A DNA stretch of 34,668 nucleotides from an uncultured Clostridia bacterium (GCA_946540675.1 CAMNIW010000002.1:1-34668); one strand, 5' to 3'. Shown: positions 16,637-23,846, numbered from the stretch's first letter. Numbers and translations: made by a program. Notes: generated by a model from the letters alone, not told the origin.

Positions 16637-16650
16637 GCATAGTATATAAT
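16637..16650 (+). promoter_or_regulatory. Candidate -10 region for the 65-residue protein
   Basis: GCATAGTATATAAT contains both a perfect sigma-A -10 (TATAAT, 16645-16650) and an exact match to the sigma-K type -10 pattern CATANNNTA (16638-16646). No clear -35 of either class is present at the right distance, so the sigma factor is undecided. Confidence 0.35.
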
Positions 16651-16676
16651 AACTTCCGTAAAAAGGGGGGATACTT

Positions 16677-16874
16677 ATGATAAGATGCGATTCGCTTATT
16701 CTCGGCGCGGTGATAGGCGCGGCGGCAATACTCGCTCTCACAAAAGAAAAGGCGGTAAGACCGCCTTACGATCCGCCGTTCCCTTCTCTTCCGCCTTGCG
16801 GTTGCGGAGAAGAGAAAAAGAGACCGAAACCGCCCAAGTGCGATTGCTATTACAGGTTATACGAAAGGTATTGA
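16677..16874 (+). CDS. 65-residue Cys/Pro-rich membrane-anchored small protein, unknown
   Basis: The protein has one N-terminal hydrophobic helix (about residues 7-22, Ala/Ile/Leu-rich). A proline- and cysteine-rich tail follows, with CGCGEEKKRPKPPKCDC and a tyrosine-rich end. Four cysteines in two C-x-C pairs suggest metal binding or disulphides. A strong ribosome binding site (GGGGGGAT) lies 5 bases upstream, and terminators flank it on both sides, so it is its own transcription unit. I do not recognise a family. Spore-coat or envelope roles are possible but unproven. Confidence 0.7.
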   Translation: MIRCDSLILGAVIGAAAILALTKEKAVRPPYDPPFPSLPPCGCGEEKKRPKPPKCDCYYRLYERY

Positions 16875-16876
16875 AA

Positions 16877-16913
16877 GGGGTTGCCGCGTTCTCGCGGCAA
16901 CCCCCGAATTTTT
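16877..16913. terminator. Terminator between convergent genes
   Basis: GGGGTTGCCGCG (16877-16888), loop TTCT, CGCGGCAACCCC (16893-16904), then CCGAATTTTTA. The 12-bp stem starts just after the stop of the small protein and lies 26 bases from the stop of the convergent gene, so it may act in both directions. Confidence 0.85.
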
Positions 16914-16929
16914 ATCCGATTTAGTCAAA

Positions 16930-17379
16930 TTATTCCGCTTGGGCGTTGTCGTTGACTTCCGCATTGCAATTACGGCTCTGATAGATAAGTCCGAATATTC
17001 CGCCGAGCACGGGGAATACGGTGGACGTGAGCGCGCCGAGCACTATGTTTATGATGTGCAATTTTTTGCTGCAGGTCCCCTCACTGAACGCTTTATACGC
17101 TTTCCCCGCGAATATTCTCAATACCAAGCCGGCGGCTATATAGATCAACGAGAAGATGATAAAGACTATGCCCATGGCGACGAGAACTTCACCTGTCAAA
17201 GCGACGGTTTCGCCGAAATTATCATAGGTCTGCCCGTTAAGCAAGGACGGATCGGCTATGGCGGCGACGCCCGAAGAGATCATAAATATTCCTGAGAATA
17301 TACATATAGCCATACAGACTATAAATATCGTGGAGAATATTTTTGCGAGTTTGTACATAATTTGGGTTGCTTTTTTCAT
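16930..17379 (-). CDS. Small four-helix membrane protein, unknown
   Basis: This 149-residue protein has hydrophobic segments at about residues 12-36, 62-90 (long enough for one or two helices) and 105-130, a basic N-terminus (MKKATQIMYKLAK) and an Asn/Glu-rich hydrophilic end. I do not recognise a family by motif. GGAGAG precedes the ATG. It lies 34 bases downstream of pyrR in the same direction, and that gap is almost pure A/T with several TATAAT-like sequences, so it may be read from pyrR or from its own start. Confidence 0.75.
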   Translation of the reverse strand: MKKATQIMYKLAKIFSTIFIVCMAICIFSGIFMISSGVAAIADPSLLNGQTYDNFGETVALTGEVLVAMGIVFIIFSLIYIAAGLVLRIFAGKAYKAFSEGTCSKKLHIINIVLGALTSTVFPVLGGIFGLIYQSRNCNAEVNDNAQAE

Positions 17380-17413
17380 AATGTCTCTCCTTTTTTATAA
17401 TTATATAATATAA

Positions 17414-17941
17414 TTATTTTTCATAGATGGAAATATTGGTCACTCCGTCGGTTTCGGCGAGTTTTACAACGATTTTTTCTTTGAGAGAAGACGGAACGTT
17501 TTTCCCGACGAAGTCGGCGCGGATAGGCAGTTCCCTGTGCCCCCTGTCGACGAGCACGGCGAGTTTTATACTGCTGGCTCTCCCTGCGGAAAAGACGGCG
17601 TCTATCGCGGCTCTGGTAGTCCTGCCGGTAAAGAGAACGTCGTCCACCAGAATAACGTCTTTGCCTTCGACCTGTTCTTTTTTAAGTCCGCCGTCCACTT
17701 CGACTTCTTCCTTTCTGTCGTCGCGGTAGTGGGTTATGTCGAGTTCGTAGACGGGTATGGAAATTCCCGAACTCTGTTTTACGTTTTCGCTTATTATGCC
17801 GGCAAGCGGAACGCCGCGCGTTTTTATGCCGACAAGCGCGAGATTGCCGAGATTTTCCGTTCTTTCGATTATCTCGTAGGAAAGTCTTGTCAGCGCGCGT
17901 TTAACGGCGGTTTCGTCAAAAAGTTCGGTTTTGAATTTCAT
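17414..17941 (-). CDS. pyrR: Bifunctional pyr operon regulator / uracil phosphoribosyltransferase
   Basis: In Gram-positive bacteria PyrR binds a conserved RNA loop in pyr mRNA leaders when UMP is high and causes early termination; most members also make UMP from uracil and PRPP. The 175-residue protein has the PRPP loop VILVDDVLFTGRTT at residues 96-109, preceded by the LDITHYRDD segment (68-76). The family-typical VDRGHRELPIRADFVGKNVP follows (about 131-150). It stands apart from the pyr operon at the left of the window. Its own short leader shows no recognisable PyrR-binding loop. Confidence 0.95.
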   Translation of the reverse strand: MKFKTELFDETAVKRALTRLSYEIIERTENLGNLALVGIKTRGVPLAGIISENVKQSSGISIPVYELDITHYRDDRKEEVEVDGGLKKEQVEGKDVILVDDVLFTGRTTRAAIDAVFSAGRASSIKLAVLVDRGHRELPIRADFVGKNVPSSLKEKIVVKLAETDGVTNISIYEK

Positions 17942-17989
17942 ATTTCACCCCAAAAGCCCGTCGGGGCAAACGTTACCCGCGACAGGCTA

Positions 17990-18018
17990 ATTATAACATA
18001 TAATTTTATATAAAACAA
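17990..18018 (-). promoter_or_regulatory. Sigma-A promoter of pyrR
   Basis: TTGTTT (18013-18018 on the minus strand), 17 bp, TATAAT (17990-17995). The leader of about 40 bases contains GCCCCGACGGGC and a GGGGTGAAAT ribosome binding region. No terminator separates metQ from this promoter, so pyrR may also receive readthrough. Confidence 0.75.
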
Positions 18019-18031
18019 GGGTTTTTCGTTT

Positions 18032-18871
18032 TTATACGGAGAAAGACGGCAAAACCGCTCCCGAATAAGCGCGGACTATATAGTCGTAGACGGCTTTCGT
18101 CTTCAAAGCGGCGACGAGAACTTTTATCTTTTCGGCGTTTTCGTTGCCCGCTTTAACGGCTATTATGTTGGCGTAAAGGAGAGCGGCTTCGCTTTCCGCG
18201 TTTTCGGAAGCGAGCGCGTCCTTGACGTTGAGCCCCGCGGCGAGAGCGTAGTTGCCGTTTATCACCGCGAGAGTGCCGTCGGCGGATTCTTTTAACTGCG
18301 CGGGGATTATCGACGCTTCGGCAAGTATTATTTCGTTGCCGTTTTTATCGGCGATGTCCTTGTCCGAAAGAGAATCGGAAGCCTTGACGCCGTCTTTAAG
18401 GGTTATAAATCCTTCCTGACCGAGAACGAACAGAGCGCGCGTGCAGTTGCTTCCGTCGCTCGGTATAATTATCTTTTTGCCCGTCTTGCCCTGAGCCGCG
18501 TAGTCTTCCTTTGTCACGTTTTTGCCGTACAGACCGAGCGGTTCGTAATGTATCTTGTCCACGGCGACGAGATGAGTGCCGTTTTGCCTGTTGAAGTCGG
18601 TAAGATAGGGTTCGTGCTGGAAGTAGTTTGCGTCGAGATCGCCTTGTTCGAGCGCGGTGTCGGGAAGAACGTAGTCGTCGAATATCTTTATTTTGAGAGT
18701 ATAGCCCTTATCTTTAAGGACGTCCTTTACCTGTTCGAGAATCTCGGCGTGCGGCGTGGAAGACGCGCCGACGACTATTGTCTTTTCGTCTTTTTTGCCG
18801 CAGGAACCGAGAGATAAGACGAGCCCTGCCGCGAGTATCGCCGATACGGCGAACGCAATAAACTTTTTCAT
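18032..18871 (-). CDS. metQ: D-/L-methionine ABC transporter substrate-binding lipoprotein
   Basis: The 279-residue protein begins with a signal peptide and a lipobox (SLGSC, Cys24), so it is predicted to be anchored outside the membrane. The NLPA/MetQ fold shows in VGASSTPHAEIL at about residues 34-45, an ANYFQHEPYL segment around 80-89 that lines the ligand site in the family, and the IIIPSDGSNCTRAL stretch. It is the third gene of metN-metI-metQ, 14 bases behind metI, and it is read from the T-box-controlled promoter. Confidence 0.93.
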   Translation of the reverse strand: MKKFIAFAVSAILAAGLVLSLGSCGKKDEKTIVVGASSTPHAEILEQVKDVLKDKGYTLKIKIFDDYVLPDTALEQGDLDANYFQHEPYLTDFNRQNGTHLVAVDKIHYEPLGLYGKNVTKEDYAAQGKTGKKIIIPSDGSNCTRALFVLGQEGFITLKDGVKASDSLSDKDIADKNGNEIILAEASIIPAQLKESADGTLAVINGNYALAAGLNVKDALASENAESEAALLYANIIAVKAGNENAEKIKVLVAALKTKAVYDYIVRAYSGAVLPSFSV

Positions 18872-18885
18872 TTTTTGTTCTCCTT

Positions 18886-19560
18886 TTAATTTATTCTTTT
18901 ATCGGTCTTTCTCGAAACGAGCATACCGAGTTCTTGTATTGCCTGTACCACGATCACGATTATCGCCACGGCTATCCATATTACGTCGCGGTTTCCGCGT
19001 TGGTATCCGTAGGTGACGGCTATCGCTCCGAGTCCGCCGCCCCCTATCGTCGCCGCCATCGCGGAATATCCGAGAACGGTGACCGCGGATATGACCGCGC
19101 CCGTTATAAGCGACGGCTTCGATTCGGGAAGATATACTTTGCGGATTATTTCGAAGTCGCTCGCGCCCATCGCCCGCGCGGCTTCTATCACGCCGCGGTC
19201 GGTTTCTTTAAGCGACGATTCGACCATTCTCGCCACGTACGGAGCGGCGGCTATGACGAGCATTACTATCATCGCCTTATTTCCGAGCCCCGTCCCGACT
19301 ATGACTCTCGCCGCAGGCAAAAACGCGACCATAAGTATGATAAAGGGGAAACTTCTCAGCACGTTGACGATAAACCCGAGCGTTTTGTTGAGCCACGGTA
19401 CGGGTTTAAGTCCGTTTTTGTCGGTCGCGCACAGGATTATCCCCAGCGGAAGACCTATCGCGTAGGCTATCGCCGTGGAAAGTGCGGTCATATACGTCGT
19501 TTCCCACAACCCCGTCAGTATCGTTCCGTCTTCAAACAGAGTTTTCAGCATTTGACTCAT
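18886..19560 (-). CDS. metI: Methionine ABC transporter permease
   Basis: A 224-residue integral membrane protein with about five membrane segments and the EAA loop (EAARAMGASDFEI) that docks on MetN. Length matches MetI (about 217-225). Its ATG overlaps the metN stop (ATGA), a classic coupled pair. It transports methionine together with MetN and MetQ. Confidence 0.94.
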   Translation of the reverse strand: MSQMLKTLFEDGTILTGLWETTYMTALSTAIAYAIGLPLGIILCATDKNGLKPVPWLNKTLGFIVNVLRSFPFIILMVAFLPAARVIVGTGLGNKAMIVMLVIAAAPYVARMVESSLKETDRGVIEAARAMGASDFEIIRKVYLPESKPSLITGAVISAVTVLGYSAMAATIGGGGLGAIAVTYGYQRGNRDVIWIAVAIIVIVVQAIQELGMLVSRKTDKRIN

Positions 19561-20561
19561 AATCGTTTTTCTCCTTTTTCCGCCACGAATTTCACGTTGT
19601 TTCCGACGAGAAAATCTCTCGTCTTTTCAAATTCTTCCCGTCCGCCCGAAAGGGTAAAGACGAGATGCCCGAAAATCTTGCCGTTTATGTCTTTGGTATC
19701 CGCAAAAACTATGTTTACGGCGACCCCTTTTTTTATGGCGAGATCGGATATTATCGGCATAGCCGAACCTTTTCCGTCGAAGATGAGCCTGAATTTATAA
19801 CCGTCGCCCGCGTTCATCGACTTTACGAGATCGGGCAAAACGAGTTCTTTCGCCGTATCCGACTTCGGATCGGAGAACACGTCGGCGACTTTCCCGACTT
19901 CGGCTATTTTGCCGTCGCATATCACCGCGACTTTATCGCAAATGCGTTCTATCACCTTCATTTCGTGCGTGATCATTATTACGGTCACGCCGAATTTTGC
20001 GTTCACGTCCTTTATAAGCGAGAGTATGGATTCCGTCGTCGCCCTGTCGAGCGCGCTCGTCGCTTCGTCGCACAAAAGGTATTTCGGGTTGGTGGCGAGC
20101 GCCCGCGCTATCGCGACCCGCTGTTTTTGTCCGCCCGAAAGTTGCGACGGATACGCCTTGTTTTTATCTTCGAGCCCGACGAGAGAGAGAAGTTCTTTTA
20201 CGCGTTTTTCGGCGTCCGCCCGTTTTACTTTCGCGAGTTCGAGCGGGAAGCGGACGTTTTCTTCGACGGTGCGCTGTTCCAGAAGGTTGAACCCCTGAAA
20301 GATCATACCCGCGTTGCGGCGGATCTCGCGCAGTCTTTTCGGGCTCGCTTTCGTCACGTCTTCGCCGTCTATAAGGACTTTGCCCGAAGTCGGGCGTTCG
20401 AGCATATTTATGCACCTTACGAGCGTTGATTTCCCCGCGCCCGAAAGGCCTATTATGCCGAAAATCTCTCCGTCTTCGACGGTCAGGTTTACGCCTGTCA
20501 GCGCGGCGACGTCGCCGCGCGCCGTGCGGTAAGTTTTGTTTACGTCTATCAGTTCTATCAC
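19557..20561 (-). CDS. metN: Methionine ABC transporter ATP-binding protein
   Basis: The 334-residue ATPase has Walker A GLSGAGKST at about residues 38-46, the signature LSGGQKQR, Walker B LLCDEATSALD and the switch His in MITHEM. A C-terminal extension (about 260-334) is the NIL domain, where methionine binds and inhibits transport in characterised MetN proteins. The start is GTG at 20561, 7 bases after GGAG. A T-box leader with a methionine specifier lies directly upstream, supporting methionine rather than another substrate. Confidence 0.95.
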   Translation of the reverse strand: MIELIDVNKTYRTARGDVAALTGVNLTVEDGEIFGIIGLSGAGKSTLVRCINMLERPTSGKVLIDGEDVTKASPKRLREIRRNAGMIFQGFNLLEQRTVEENVRFPLELAKVKRADAEKRVKELLSLVGLEDKNKAYPSQLSGGQKQRVAIARALATNPKYLLCDEATSALDRATTESILSLIKDVNAKFGVTVIMITHEMKVIERICDKVAVICDGKIAEVGKVADVFSDPKSDTAKELVLPDLVKSMNAGDGYKFRLIFDGKGSAMPIISDLAIKKGVAVNIVFADTKDINGKIFGHLVFTLSGGREEFEKTRDFLVGNNVKFVAEKGEKRL

Positions 20562-20584
20562 GGTAAACTCCTTTTTCGGGAAAT

Positions 20585-20880
20585 AAAAAAACCCCGTCCT
20601 TAAACATAAGGACGGGAAAACAATATCTCCGTGGTACCACCTTAATTCGCCTTCTTCTCGCGAAGAAAACCTTATCGAGTACGCCGCTTCGAAACAAATC
20701 TCGGCTTGATACTCTGCCGCTTTTACGGGCGGACCCGTCGCAGACTAAAACTTTCATATTCGCCTGCGCCGCTCCGAGACCATGTTCGTCCGTAGGCGTC
20801 TTGCCCCTTTCACCGATACGGGGTTTCTCTGTGCGACGACTTGCGGAGTACTCTTCTCTTCATTGCGTTTGATATTTAAT
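20585..20880 (-). ncRNA. T-box leader, methionine-specific, controlling metNIQ
   Basis: On the minus strand the leader has all T-box parts. A stem I base (CTCCG and CGGAG) encloses AGAGAAACC and GGTGAAAGG elements. The specifier codon ATG at 20783-20781 lies in the loop context GAAC-ATG-GTC. The antiterminator is AAGGTGGTACCACGG (20643-20629). The terminator is CCCGTCCTTA / TAAGGACGGG (20593-20616) followed by seven T. Uncharged tRNA-Met would pair with the specifier and with the T-box bulge to prevent termination, so the importer is induced when methionine is short. Confidence 0.95.
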
Positions 20881-20887
20881 TGCGCCT

Positions 20888-20916
20888 ATTGTACGATAAA
20901 AAATTCATCTTGTCAA
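20888..20916 (-). promoter_or_regulatory. Sigma-A promoter of the metNIQ T-box transcript
   Basis: A perfect TTGACA (20911-20916 on the minus strand), 17 bp, then TACAAT (20888-20893). Transcription begins about 320 bases before metN, which the T-box leader fills. Confidence 0.92.
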
Positions 20917-20993
20917 GCGTTTAAGGGTGTTTTCGCGACAAAAAAAGTCGCGACGCGTCAAAAAGTTATCAAATACGCCCCGTCCGCATATAG

Positions 20994-20999
20994 TATAAT
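20994..20999 (+). promoter_or_regulatory. Candidate -10 box for the gene at 21025
   Basis: TATAAT lies 26 bases before the chosen ATG, with a GGGAAGTGG ribosome binding site between. No convincing -35 box is seen at 16-18 bp upstream. An earlier ATG (20998) overlaps this box and cannot be the start of a transcript made from it. Confidence 0.5.
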
Positions 21000-21024
21000 G
21001 AATAAAAAAGCGGGAAGTGGTTTT

Positions 21025-21951
21025 ATGTCTGCAAAGAGCAGGATAGCGCTCGTTTCGGAATGCGTTCAGGGGTTTTCGGTCGGCGGAAGCGTACGCGGAG
21101 TCGCCCGTACCGAAAAAGGAAAAGACGGAATAGTCCTTTCCGTTTCGCTCGTTCGCCTTGCGCCCGTGACGTACGGCAAATATCTCGCGTGCTATCTCGG
21201 CGGCGGTTTTTATAAAGCCGTTTTGTCCGATCTGTCGGGCGGAAAGTTTCTTCTTCCGAACGGCGCGGAAGAAGGCGGAGCGTTTGCCGTAGTGTACGTC
21301 GGCGACGGGTATAAGACGGTGGCTGTCGGCGGCTTCGGGAAAGACGTCGGAGCAAAGGAGTTTGAAGAATATGCGGAGATGTACGAAAAGGCTGGCGGTA
21401 AACGTCCGCAGGAGAAGGGCGGCGAAGAGAAGAAATACGACGACGAAGCGGTAGCGACCGAAAATTATTACGGCTATCCCGACGTGGACGCGGGCAGCCT
21501 TACGGTGGGGGAAGAAGATGGACAAAAAAGCGTATATGCAGGCGATACGGCTGAGCGGACTTATAGCGGAGAAAAAGAGACGGGAGAAGAAAAAGAAGAC
21601 TTCGGCGACTCTTTTCGCGCACGTTCGGGCGAGCCTTCTTATTACGAAAAGATAGAAAAGGAACTCGGCGGAATATTCGGTAAATTCCCCGAAGAGAAGT
21701 CGCTCGGACAAATGGTCGCGGGCGGCAGGTGGGCAAAGGTATCTTACGACGGCGAAAAGCACTACGTCGTGGGGGTTATCGAAGAAGACGGAAAACCGCG
21801 GTACGTATGTTTCGGCGTGCCGGGAAAATACGGAAAGCGTCCGGCGGAATTTACGGGATATTGTTCGTTTATCCCGATCTCGCCCTTCGACCTTAAAGGC
21901 GACGGCTACTGGGTGATTTTTCAGGACGCGGAAACGGGAGCCGCCCTTTAA
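21025..21951 (+). CDS. Two-domain protein of unknown function
   Basis: I do not recognise this 308-residue protein. An N-terminal beta-rich domain (about residues 1-105) has many Gly and Val and the segment LVRLAPVTYGKYLACYLGGG. A long acidic, low-complexity linker (about 110-205) is rich in Glu, Lys, Gly and Tyr. A C-terminal globular domain (about 205-308) contains YYEKIEKELGGIFGKFP, WAKVSYDGEKHYVVGVIEEDGKP and a closing YWVIFQDAETG. No signal peptide or membrane helix is present. The start at 21025 has a good RBS; upstream in-frame codons run into the T-box leader on the other strand. Confidence 0.75.
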   Translation: MSAKSRIALVSECVQGFSVGGSVRGVARTEKGKDGIVLSVSLVRLAPVTYGKYLACYLGGGFYKAVLSDLSGGKFLLPNGAEEGGAFAVVYVGDGYKTVAVGGFGKDVGAKEFEEYAEMYEKAGGKRPQEKGGEEKKYDDEAVATENYYGYPDVDAGSLTVGEEDGQKSVYAGDTAERTYSGEKETGEEKEDFGDSFRARSGEPSYYEKIEKELGGIFGKFPEEKSLGQMVAGGRWAKVSYDGEKHYVVGVIEEDGKPRYVCFGVPGKYGKRPAEFTGYCSFIPISPFDLKGDGYWVIFQDAETGAAL

Positions 21952-21954
21952 CGC

Positions 21955-21983
21955 TTGAAATCCGTCGGGAATTATGCTATAAT
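21955..21983 (+). promoter_or_regulatory. Sigma-A promoter of the gene at 21990 (leaderless)
   Basis: TTGAAA (21955-21960), 17 bp, TATAAT (21978-21983). The first base of the following ATG (21990) is 7 bases after the -10 box, where transcription normally starts, so the mRNA should have no or almost no leader. Confidence 0.8.
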
Positions 21984-21989
21984 CGCACT

Positions 21990-22250
21990 ATGGTAAAACT
22001 CTGGATAAAGATAATAAAGGAAAACAGGATAGCAAAGCAGACCGAAGTCTTTCGCGACGAGAAATTTACTTACGCGCTCTTTCAGGAATACATATCCGAA
22101 GGGTGTTACGCGCTCGACGTATCCACCCCCGTCATTATAAGAAATCACATTATGCAGTTCGCCAAGTACAACGTGGTGGAGTTCAAGGCGGGCGACTTTA
22201 TGGAGAGCGTCGATTTTGACAAGATGACCGTGGAAAATCTCAACAGATAG
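21990..22250 (+). CDS. 86-residue conserved-looking small protein, unknown, probably leaderless
   Basis: The frame begins MVKLWIKIIKENRI and is a compact mix of charged and hydrophobic residues with no membrane segment. It includes a central segment with LDVSTPVIIRNHIMQFAKYN and an acidic end. I have no named family for it. There is no ribosome binding site upstream: the -10 box of a near-consensus promoter ends 6 bases before the ATG. The gene stands alone, 10 bases ahead of the queT promoter. Confidence 0.75.
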   Translation: MVKLWIKIIKENRIAKQTEVFRDEKFTYALFQEYISEGCYALDVSTPVIIRNHIMQFAKYNVVEFKAGDFMESVDFDKMTVENLNR

Positions 22251-22260
22251 CCGAAATCGT

Positions 22261-22289
22261 TTGATTTATCCGCAATATTATGTTAATAT
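22261..22289 (+). promoter_or_regulatory. Sigma-A promoter of queT
   Basis: TTGATT (22261-22266), 17 bp, TAATAT (22284-22289). The start near 22296 places the probable preQ1 aptamer at the very 5' end of the transcript. Confidence 0.75.
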
Positions 22290-22296
22290 AGACAAA

Positions 22297-22334
22297 GAAG
22301 GTTTTCGGAAAACACTTCAATAAAAAAACCGAGG
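22297..22334 (+). ncRNA. Probable preQ1-I type riboswitch covering the queT ribosome binding site
   Basis: The 38-base segment has the order of a small preQ1-I aptamer. P1 is GAAG (22297-22300) with CTTC (22315-22318). The loop contains TCGG (22305-22308), complementary to CCGA (22329-22332) in an A-rich tail (AATAAAAAAACCGAGG) for the H-type pseudoknot. CCGA overlaps the Shine-Dalgarno GAGG (22331-22334), 6 bases before the ATG. The GGTT...ACAC...ATAAAAAA pattern resembles the known consensus, but the loop is not canonical and could also fold as a simple extended hairpin. The identity of the downstream gene supports the call. Confidence 0.5.
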
Positions 22335-22340
22335 TAAAAA

Positions 22341-22853
22341 ATGAATAAGTTTTCCACGAAGATGTTGTGCAGGGCAGGTATTATCGCGGCGTTGTATATA
22401 GTATTGACTCTTATCAATCCTATATCGTTCGGTCCCGTTCAGATGCGGGTTTCCGAAATGCTGGTAATTCTGCCGCTTTTTTATGTCGAGAGTATTCCCG
22501 CGCTGTTTATAGGCTGCGCGCTGTCCGATATAATCGGCGGATTCGGGTATATAGATATGCTTATCGGCGGCGGAGCTACCCTTCTCGCGGCGATAGCGAC
22601 CTATATAATAGGAAAGGCGATAAAAAACGTGTGGGCGCGGTTTTTCGTAGGCGCGCTTCCGCCCGTTTTGTTCAACGCTTTTCTCATTCCGATAATTTTT
22701 CTGCTCATACCCGAAGCGACCGATCAGACTTATATGTTCAACGTGATGACCGTAGGGGTCGGGGAACTGCTTTCGGTATACGTATTCGGAGCGGTCGTAT
22801 ATTTTGCGATAGTGAGATTGCAAAAGACAAAGGCGGGCAATCTGTTTTCGTGA
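22341..22853 (+). CDS. queT: Queuosine precursor transporter, QueT family (ECF-type S component)
   Basis: The 170-residue membrane protein has about five to six helices. After the first helix it carries the family segment PVQMRVSEMLVILPLF (about residues 30-45), followed by a 'G-C-A-L-S-D-I-I-G' turn. QueT proteins are substrate-binding S components thought to take up preQ0/preQ1 with a shared energy-coupling module; none of the energising genes is in this window. A hairpin terminator follows, so the gene is monocistronic. Confidence 0.85.
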   Translation: MNKFSTKMLCRAGIIAALYIVLTLINPISFGPVQMRVSEMLVILPLFYVESIPALFIGCALSDIIGGFGYIDMLIGGGATLLAAIATYIIGKAIKNVWARFFVGALPPVLFNAFLIPIIFLLIPEATDQTYMFNVMTVGVGELLSVYVFGAVVYFAIVRLQKTKAGNLFS

Positions 22854-22876
22854 CGGAAAGATGAAAATTCGGTTTA

Positions 22877-22903
22877 CGGGCGGTCGCTTGCCGCGACCGC
22901 CCG
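22877..22903 (+). terminator. Hairpin after queT
   Basis: CGGGCGGTCGC (22877-22887), loop TTGCC, GCGACCGCCCG (22893-22903), an 11-bp GC stem. The T run after it is poor (CCGTGTTTGTT), so it may be a weak terminator despite the strong stem. Confidence 0.65.
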
Positions 22904-22912
22904 CCGTGTTTG

Positions 22913-22941
22913 TTGACAAGATTTTCCGCCTATGATAAAAT
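22913..22941 (+). promoter_or_regulatory. Sigma-A promoter of mscS
   Basis: A perfect TTGACA (22913-22918), 17 bp, TAAAAT (22936-22941). The leader is about 30 bases and includes AGGTGA before the ATG. Confidence 0.88.
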
Positions 22942-22977
22942 ATCGGTGAAAATAAAATATTTCGCAGGTGACTGATT

Positions 22978-23796
22978 ATGGACTGGAACTGGGATAGTTT
23001 TTGGGCGGCGATAAGCGAGTGGTGCGCCAATACGGGCGTCAAAATTCTCATAGCGCTCATCATTCTCATAATTTCCTTTACGGTGATAAACGTATTCACC
23101 AAAAGAATGAGAAAGCGCGCCGAAAAAAAGAATAAGGAAAACAAGACGGTAGTAAAGACCTTCGCTTATATTTTAAGGATAACGCTTAAAATTCTGGTCG
23201 TTATAGCGCTTATCGGCTATCTCGGACTGGATACCAGCGGCATATCCGCGCTGATAGCGGCGCTCGGCGTAGGGGTCGGACTTGCCGTCAACGGCACTCT
23301 TTCCAACTTCGCGGGCGGCATTATGATAATTATGACCAAGCCTTTCCGCGACGACGACTATATCTCGGCGTGCGGTTACGAAGGGACGGTCGAAGACATC
23401 AAGATAATACATACCAAGATCCGCACTTTCGACAACAAGGTGATATATCTTCCCAACGGCACTCTTTCCACTTCCACGATAGTCAACTTTACCGAGAAGG
23501 ATTTGAGAAGGGTAGACCATAAGTTCTCGATTTCTTACGAAAACGATTTCGGAAAGGCGAAGGAAATAATCAAAAAGGTCGCGGAAGAAAACGAACTCGT
23601 TCTTCGCGACCCCGAAGTCACCGTCGGCATAGCGGCTCACGGACAAAACTCGATAGAGATATTCGCAAGGGCGTGGTGCAAGACCGAAAATTATTGGCCG
23701 GTATACAATTATATGCTCGAAGCGGTAAAAAAGGCGTTTGACGAAAACGGCATACAGATACCGTATAATCAGGTGGACGTACATATAAAGCAGTGA
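22978..23796 (+). CDS. mscS: Small-conductance mechanosensitive channel
   Basis: MscS opens under membrane tension and releases solutes after hypo-osmotic shock. The 272-residue protein has an N-terminal amphipathic stretch, three membrane helices and the pore-lining TM3 with the Gly/Ala pattern AALGVGVGLAVNGTLSNFAGG (about residues 93-113). PFRDDDYI follows at the start of the beta domain, with the cytoplasmic alpha/beta cage after it. Length is near E. coli MscS (286). It has its own promoter and a strong terminator. Confidence 0.94.
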   Translation: MDWNWDSFWAAISEWCANTGVKILIALIILIISFTVINVFTKRMRKRAEKKNKENKTVVKTFAYILRITLKILVVIALIGYLGLDTSGISALIAALGVGVGLAVNGTLSNFAGGIMIIMTKPFRDDDYISACGYEGTVEDIKIIHTKIRTFDNKVIYLPNGTLSTSTIVNFTEKDLRRVDHKFSISYENDFGKAKEIIKKVAEENELVLRDPEVTVGIAAHGQNSIEIFARAWCKTENYWPVYNYMLEAVKKAFDENGIQIPYNQVDVHIKQ

Positions 23797-23846
23797 TTTT
23801 TCCGTTAAAAATATAACCCGTTTCTTCTGTTTTTATTTATAAAGAA

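Noticed and set aside
20998..21000. ATG as start of the 308-residue protein
   Set aside because: It overlaps the TATAAT -10 box; the ATG at 21025 has a ribosome binding site and lies after the expected transcription start.
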